Below, piece by piece: positions 5,318 through 6,370 of a stretch of 6,370 nt of DNA (within the stretch, counting starts at the first letter, position 1; each line of letters opens with the position of its first letter). The stretch lies in assembly GCA_016781635.1 (NCBI GenBank), contig JADDPY010000137.1:1-6370 (forward strand). The letters run 5' to 3'. The translations under genes and the position numbers were made by a program. Below the pieces are notes generated by a model. It searched no databases, was not told where the DNA came from, and worked only from the letters and a program-made list of their open reading frames with translations. Source of the stretch: Rubrobacter sp. Lineage in GTDB: Bacteria; Actinomycetota; Rubrobacteria; Rubrobacterales; Rubrobacteraceae.

Positions 5318-5854
5318 ATGGGCCTTCCAGGTACGGCTGCATTCGGACGCGATGGAGAAGGCGGCGCCACCTACCTGGCTAGGAGAGAAGCGGACGTCAC
5401 GTTCCCGCCCGATAGAACCACCCTGCTGGTGATCGACCCCGTGAACGACTTTCTGTCCGAGGGCGGCGCCGGCTGGGAGATGACGAAGAACACCGTCAAA
5501 CTCCACGACGTGGTCGGCAACCTGAAGCGCGCGATCGAGGGGGCGCGGGAACTGGGCATTCCGGTCCTTTTCGGCCCCATGGCTTACACCGAGGAGGACT
5601 ACGCTGACAAGGCGCTGCACCGCCGCTCCGGGATCAACCGGATCATGTTCGAGAATAAGATGTTCCTTGCCGGCAGCTGGGGCGCTGATTTCCACCCCGA
5701 CCTGCGGCCACGAGACGACGAGACGGTGCTCCTGCCGCACAAGGGGATCGATGTCTTCGAGACTGATCTTCGGGATCGCCTCCAGCGGTTGGGGACCACG
5801 CACTTGGTGATAGCTGGCATGGGCGTTGTCAACTTGAGCTATGGGGGTGAGTAG
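5318..5854 (+). pseudogene. Isochorismatase-like cysteine hydrolase truncated by an IS6 element
   Basis: The gene encoded a cytoplasmic isochorismatase-superfamily hydrolase, whose members cut amide, N-carbamoyl or vinyl-ether bonds with an Asp-Lys-Cys triad. The start ATG 5318 has AGGAGG (5306-5311) at 6 bases. After about 33 N-terminal residues the fold begins with TLLVIDPVNDFLSEGG, whose Asp40 is the likely catalytic Asp. MAYTEEDYADK and FLAGSWGADFHPDL are typical of one unnamed branch of the superfamily. LLPHKGIDVFETDL supplies the probable catalytic Lys142, and THLVIAGM (161-168) is the strand before the nucleophile loop. Family members then continue with an (A)NLC-type sequence holding the catalytic Cys and about 50 more residues. 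Here the frame instead reads GVVNLSYGGE and stops at 5852-5854, exactly where the IS6 element appears to begin. The product would lack the nucleophile and should be inactive. Substrate is unknown; it could be nicotinamidase-like, but the usual metal-site motif was not recognised. Confidence 0.85.
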
Positions 5855-6370
5855 TAGAGGCTGCCTGAGCGAAATAGATCCGATGCTCGGCTTGCCTTCG
5901 GTATCCCTACATGGCCGCTCCCACCCCGATTACCTCGCTCCAGACCCGGAATCGTCGCTGGCGCTCGGCGCGGTATTCCCCCGCCCTGAGCAGATGCCGT
6001 CGAGGACAGAAGTGATCGCGGATAGGACCGAAGGCGGATAAGAACCGCTGGGCGTGCCCGGCTGACTTGAACCTTTGCATCACCCGCTCGCGTTTCCGTG
6101 TCGGCTGGTGGGAGTTCTCGGCTCGGTTGTTGAGATAGCGGCTTCGGCGATGCTCCACCCCTGGCAGCACATCCCGCGTGGCTGCTCCGTAGCTGGAGAG
6201 CTTGTCGGTGATGATCACACGAGGCACGTACCGGCGGCCCTTGAGCAACTTTCGAAAGAACTTCTTGGCTGCACCCTTGTTCCGACGACTCTGCACGAGG
6301 ATGTCGAGTACGTTGCCGTGCTGGTCGACCGCCCGCCACAGGTAGTGGATCTTCCGATTGATCTTGAGGA
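5821..6370. mobile_element. IS6-family insertion sequence (one end, runs off the window)
   Basis: The element carries an IS6-family transposase on the minus strand. The terminus facing the hydrolase gene is placed at about 5821 because hydrolase similarity ends there and GGGCGTTGTCAACTTGAGC (5821-5839) starts with G's and a TTGTCAA core, reminiscent of IS6-type ends (GG...TGTTGCAA). The distance to the transposase stop, 86 bases, is reasonable for a short IS. Another G-rich start near 5857 is possible but would leave non-family residues in the hydrolase. The other end and the expected 8-bp target duplication lie outside the window, so the boundary is approximate. Confidence 0.75.
5907..6370 (-). 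CDS. IS6-family DDE transposase (5' partial)
   Basis: This is the C-terminal 153 residues of an IS6-family transposase, which moves its element by replicative cointegrate formation. The frame is open from the window edge with no internal stop, so the gene looks intact as far as seen. The internal GTG at 6296 is not the start: upstream codons still read family sequence (INRKIHYLWRAVDQHG). Two catalytic residues are visible: Asp in VIITDKLSSYG (codon 6204-6206) and Glu in NNRAENSHQP (codon 6117-6119). The first Asp, normally in a DETY-type motif just before the visible part, is beyond the window. QSRRNKGAAKKFF, VEHRRSRYLNN and QRFKSAGHAQRFLSAFGPI are characteristic family stretches. The stop (5907-5909) lies close to the inferred terminal repeat. 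The gene converges on the truncated hydrolase. Confidence 0.92.
   Translation of the reverse strand, partial: LKINRKIHYLWRAVDQHGNVLDILVQSRRNKGAAKKFFRKLLKGRRYVPRVIITDKLSSYGAATRDVLPGVEHRRSRYLNNRAENSHQPTRKRERVMQRFKSAGHAQRFLSAFGPIRDHFCPRRHLLRAGEYRAERQRRFRVWSEVIGVGAAM

Noticed and set aside
4777..5370. 197-codon minus-strand open frame across the hairpin region
   Set aside because: It overlaps the ends of two real genes and the hairpin stems. The product has no recognisable motif, and no start signal is seen.
5857..5880. IS6 terminus starting at GAGGCTGCCTGAGCG
   Set aside because: Possible from distance to the transposase stop, but hydrolase similarity already ends at about 5821 and a G-rich TTGTCAA end sits exactly there. 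I kept it only as an alternative.

Overview
The window is GC-rich bacterial DNA. The gene set and protein style fit a Chloroflexota/Thermomicrobia-like bacterium, possibly thermophilic. The hints are a CcdA plus TlpA-like thioredoxin pair, a DUF3179 lipoprotein, a Crp/Fnr regulator with a CRP-type helix-turn-helix, a glycine- and methionine-rich small membrane protein, and an IS6-family element. The taxonomic guess rests on remembered family distribution, not on a search, and is weak.

Layout. Positions 2-3301 hold four same-strand genes separated by only about 50-55 bases, so they are probably one transcript: a TlpA-like extracytoplasmic thioredoxin (5' end cut by the window), a CcdA-type membrane thiol-electron carrier, a small leaderless thioredoxin-like protein with a CATC site, and a DUF3179 lipoprotein carrying a CPLC motif. 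A Crp/Fnr-family regulator follows after 75 bases (3377-4108). After a 331-base non-coding stretch comes a 165-residue methionine-rich membrane protein (4440-4937). A 380-base gene-free stretch follows, containing a strong, closely packed array of RNA hairpins (5012-5095, plus another near 5153-5186). The last native gene is an isochorismatase-like cysteine hydrolase (from 5318). Its family similarity stops at about 5821, just before the catalytic cysteine, where an IS6-family insertion sequence begins. The IS transposase lies on the minus strand and runs off the window end.

How the genes may work together. The first three genes can be read as a complete electron path: cytoplasmic thiols to the small thioredoxin, across the membrane through the CcdA cysteine pair, and out to the TlpA-like domain. 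The DUF3179 lipoprotein, with its own CxxC, is a candidate client or partner. This relay is inferred from motifs and gene order. The regulator has a CRP-style recognition helix and an unusual CxxC pair of its own (residues 125/128), which raises the possibility of thiol control. Two abutting 14-base dyads between the regulator and the membrane-protein gene are candidate binding sites.

The parts most worth a second look are the hairpin array at 5012-5095, the redox operon with its internally duplicated DUF3179 protein, the two-fold methionine-rich membrane protein, and the IS6 disruption of the hydrolase. I see no CRISPR array, tRNA or rRNA.
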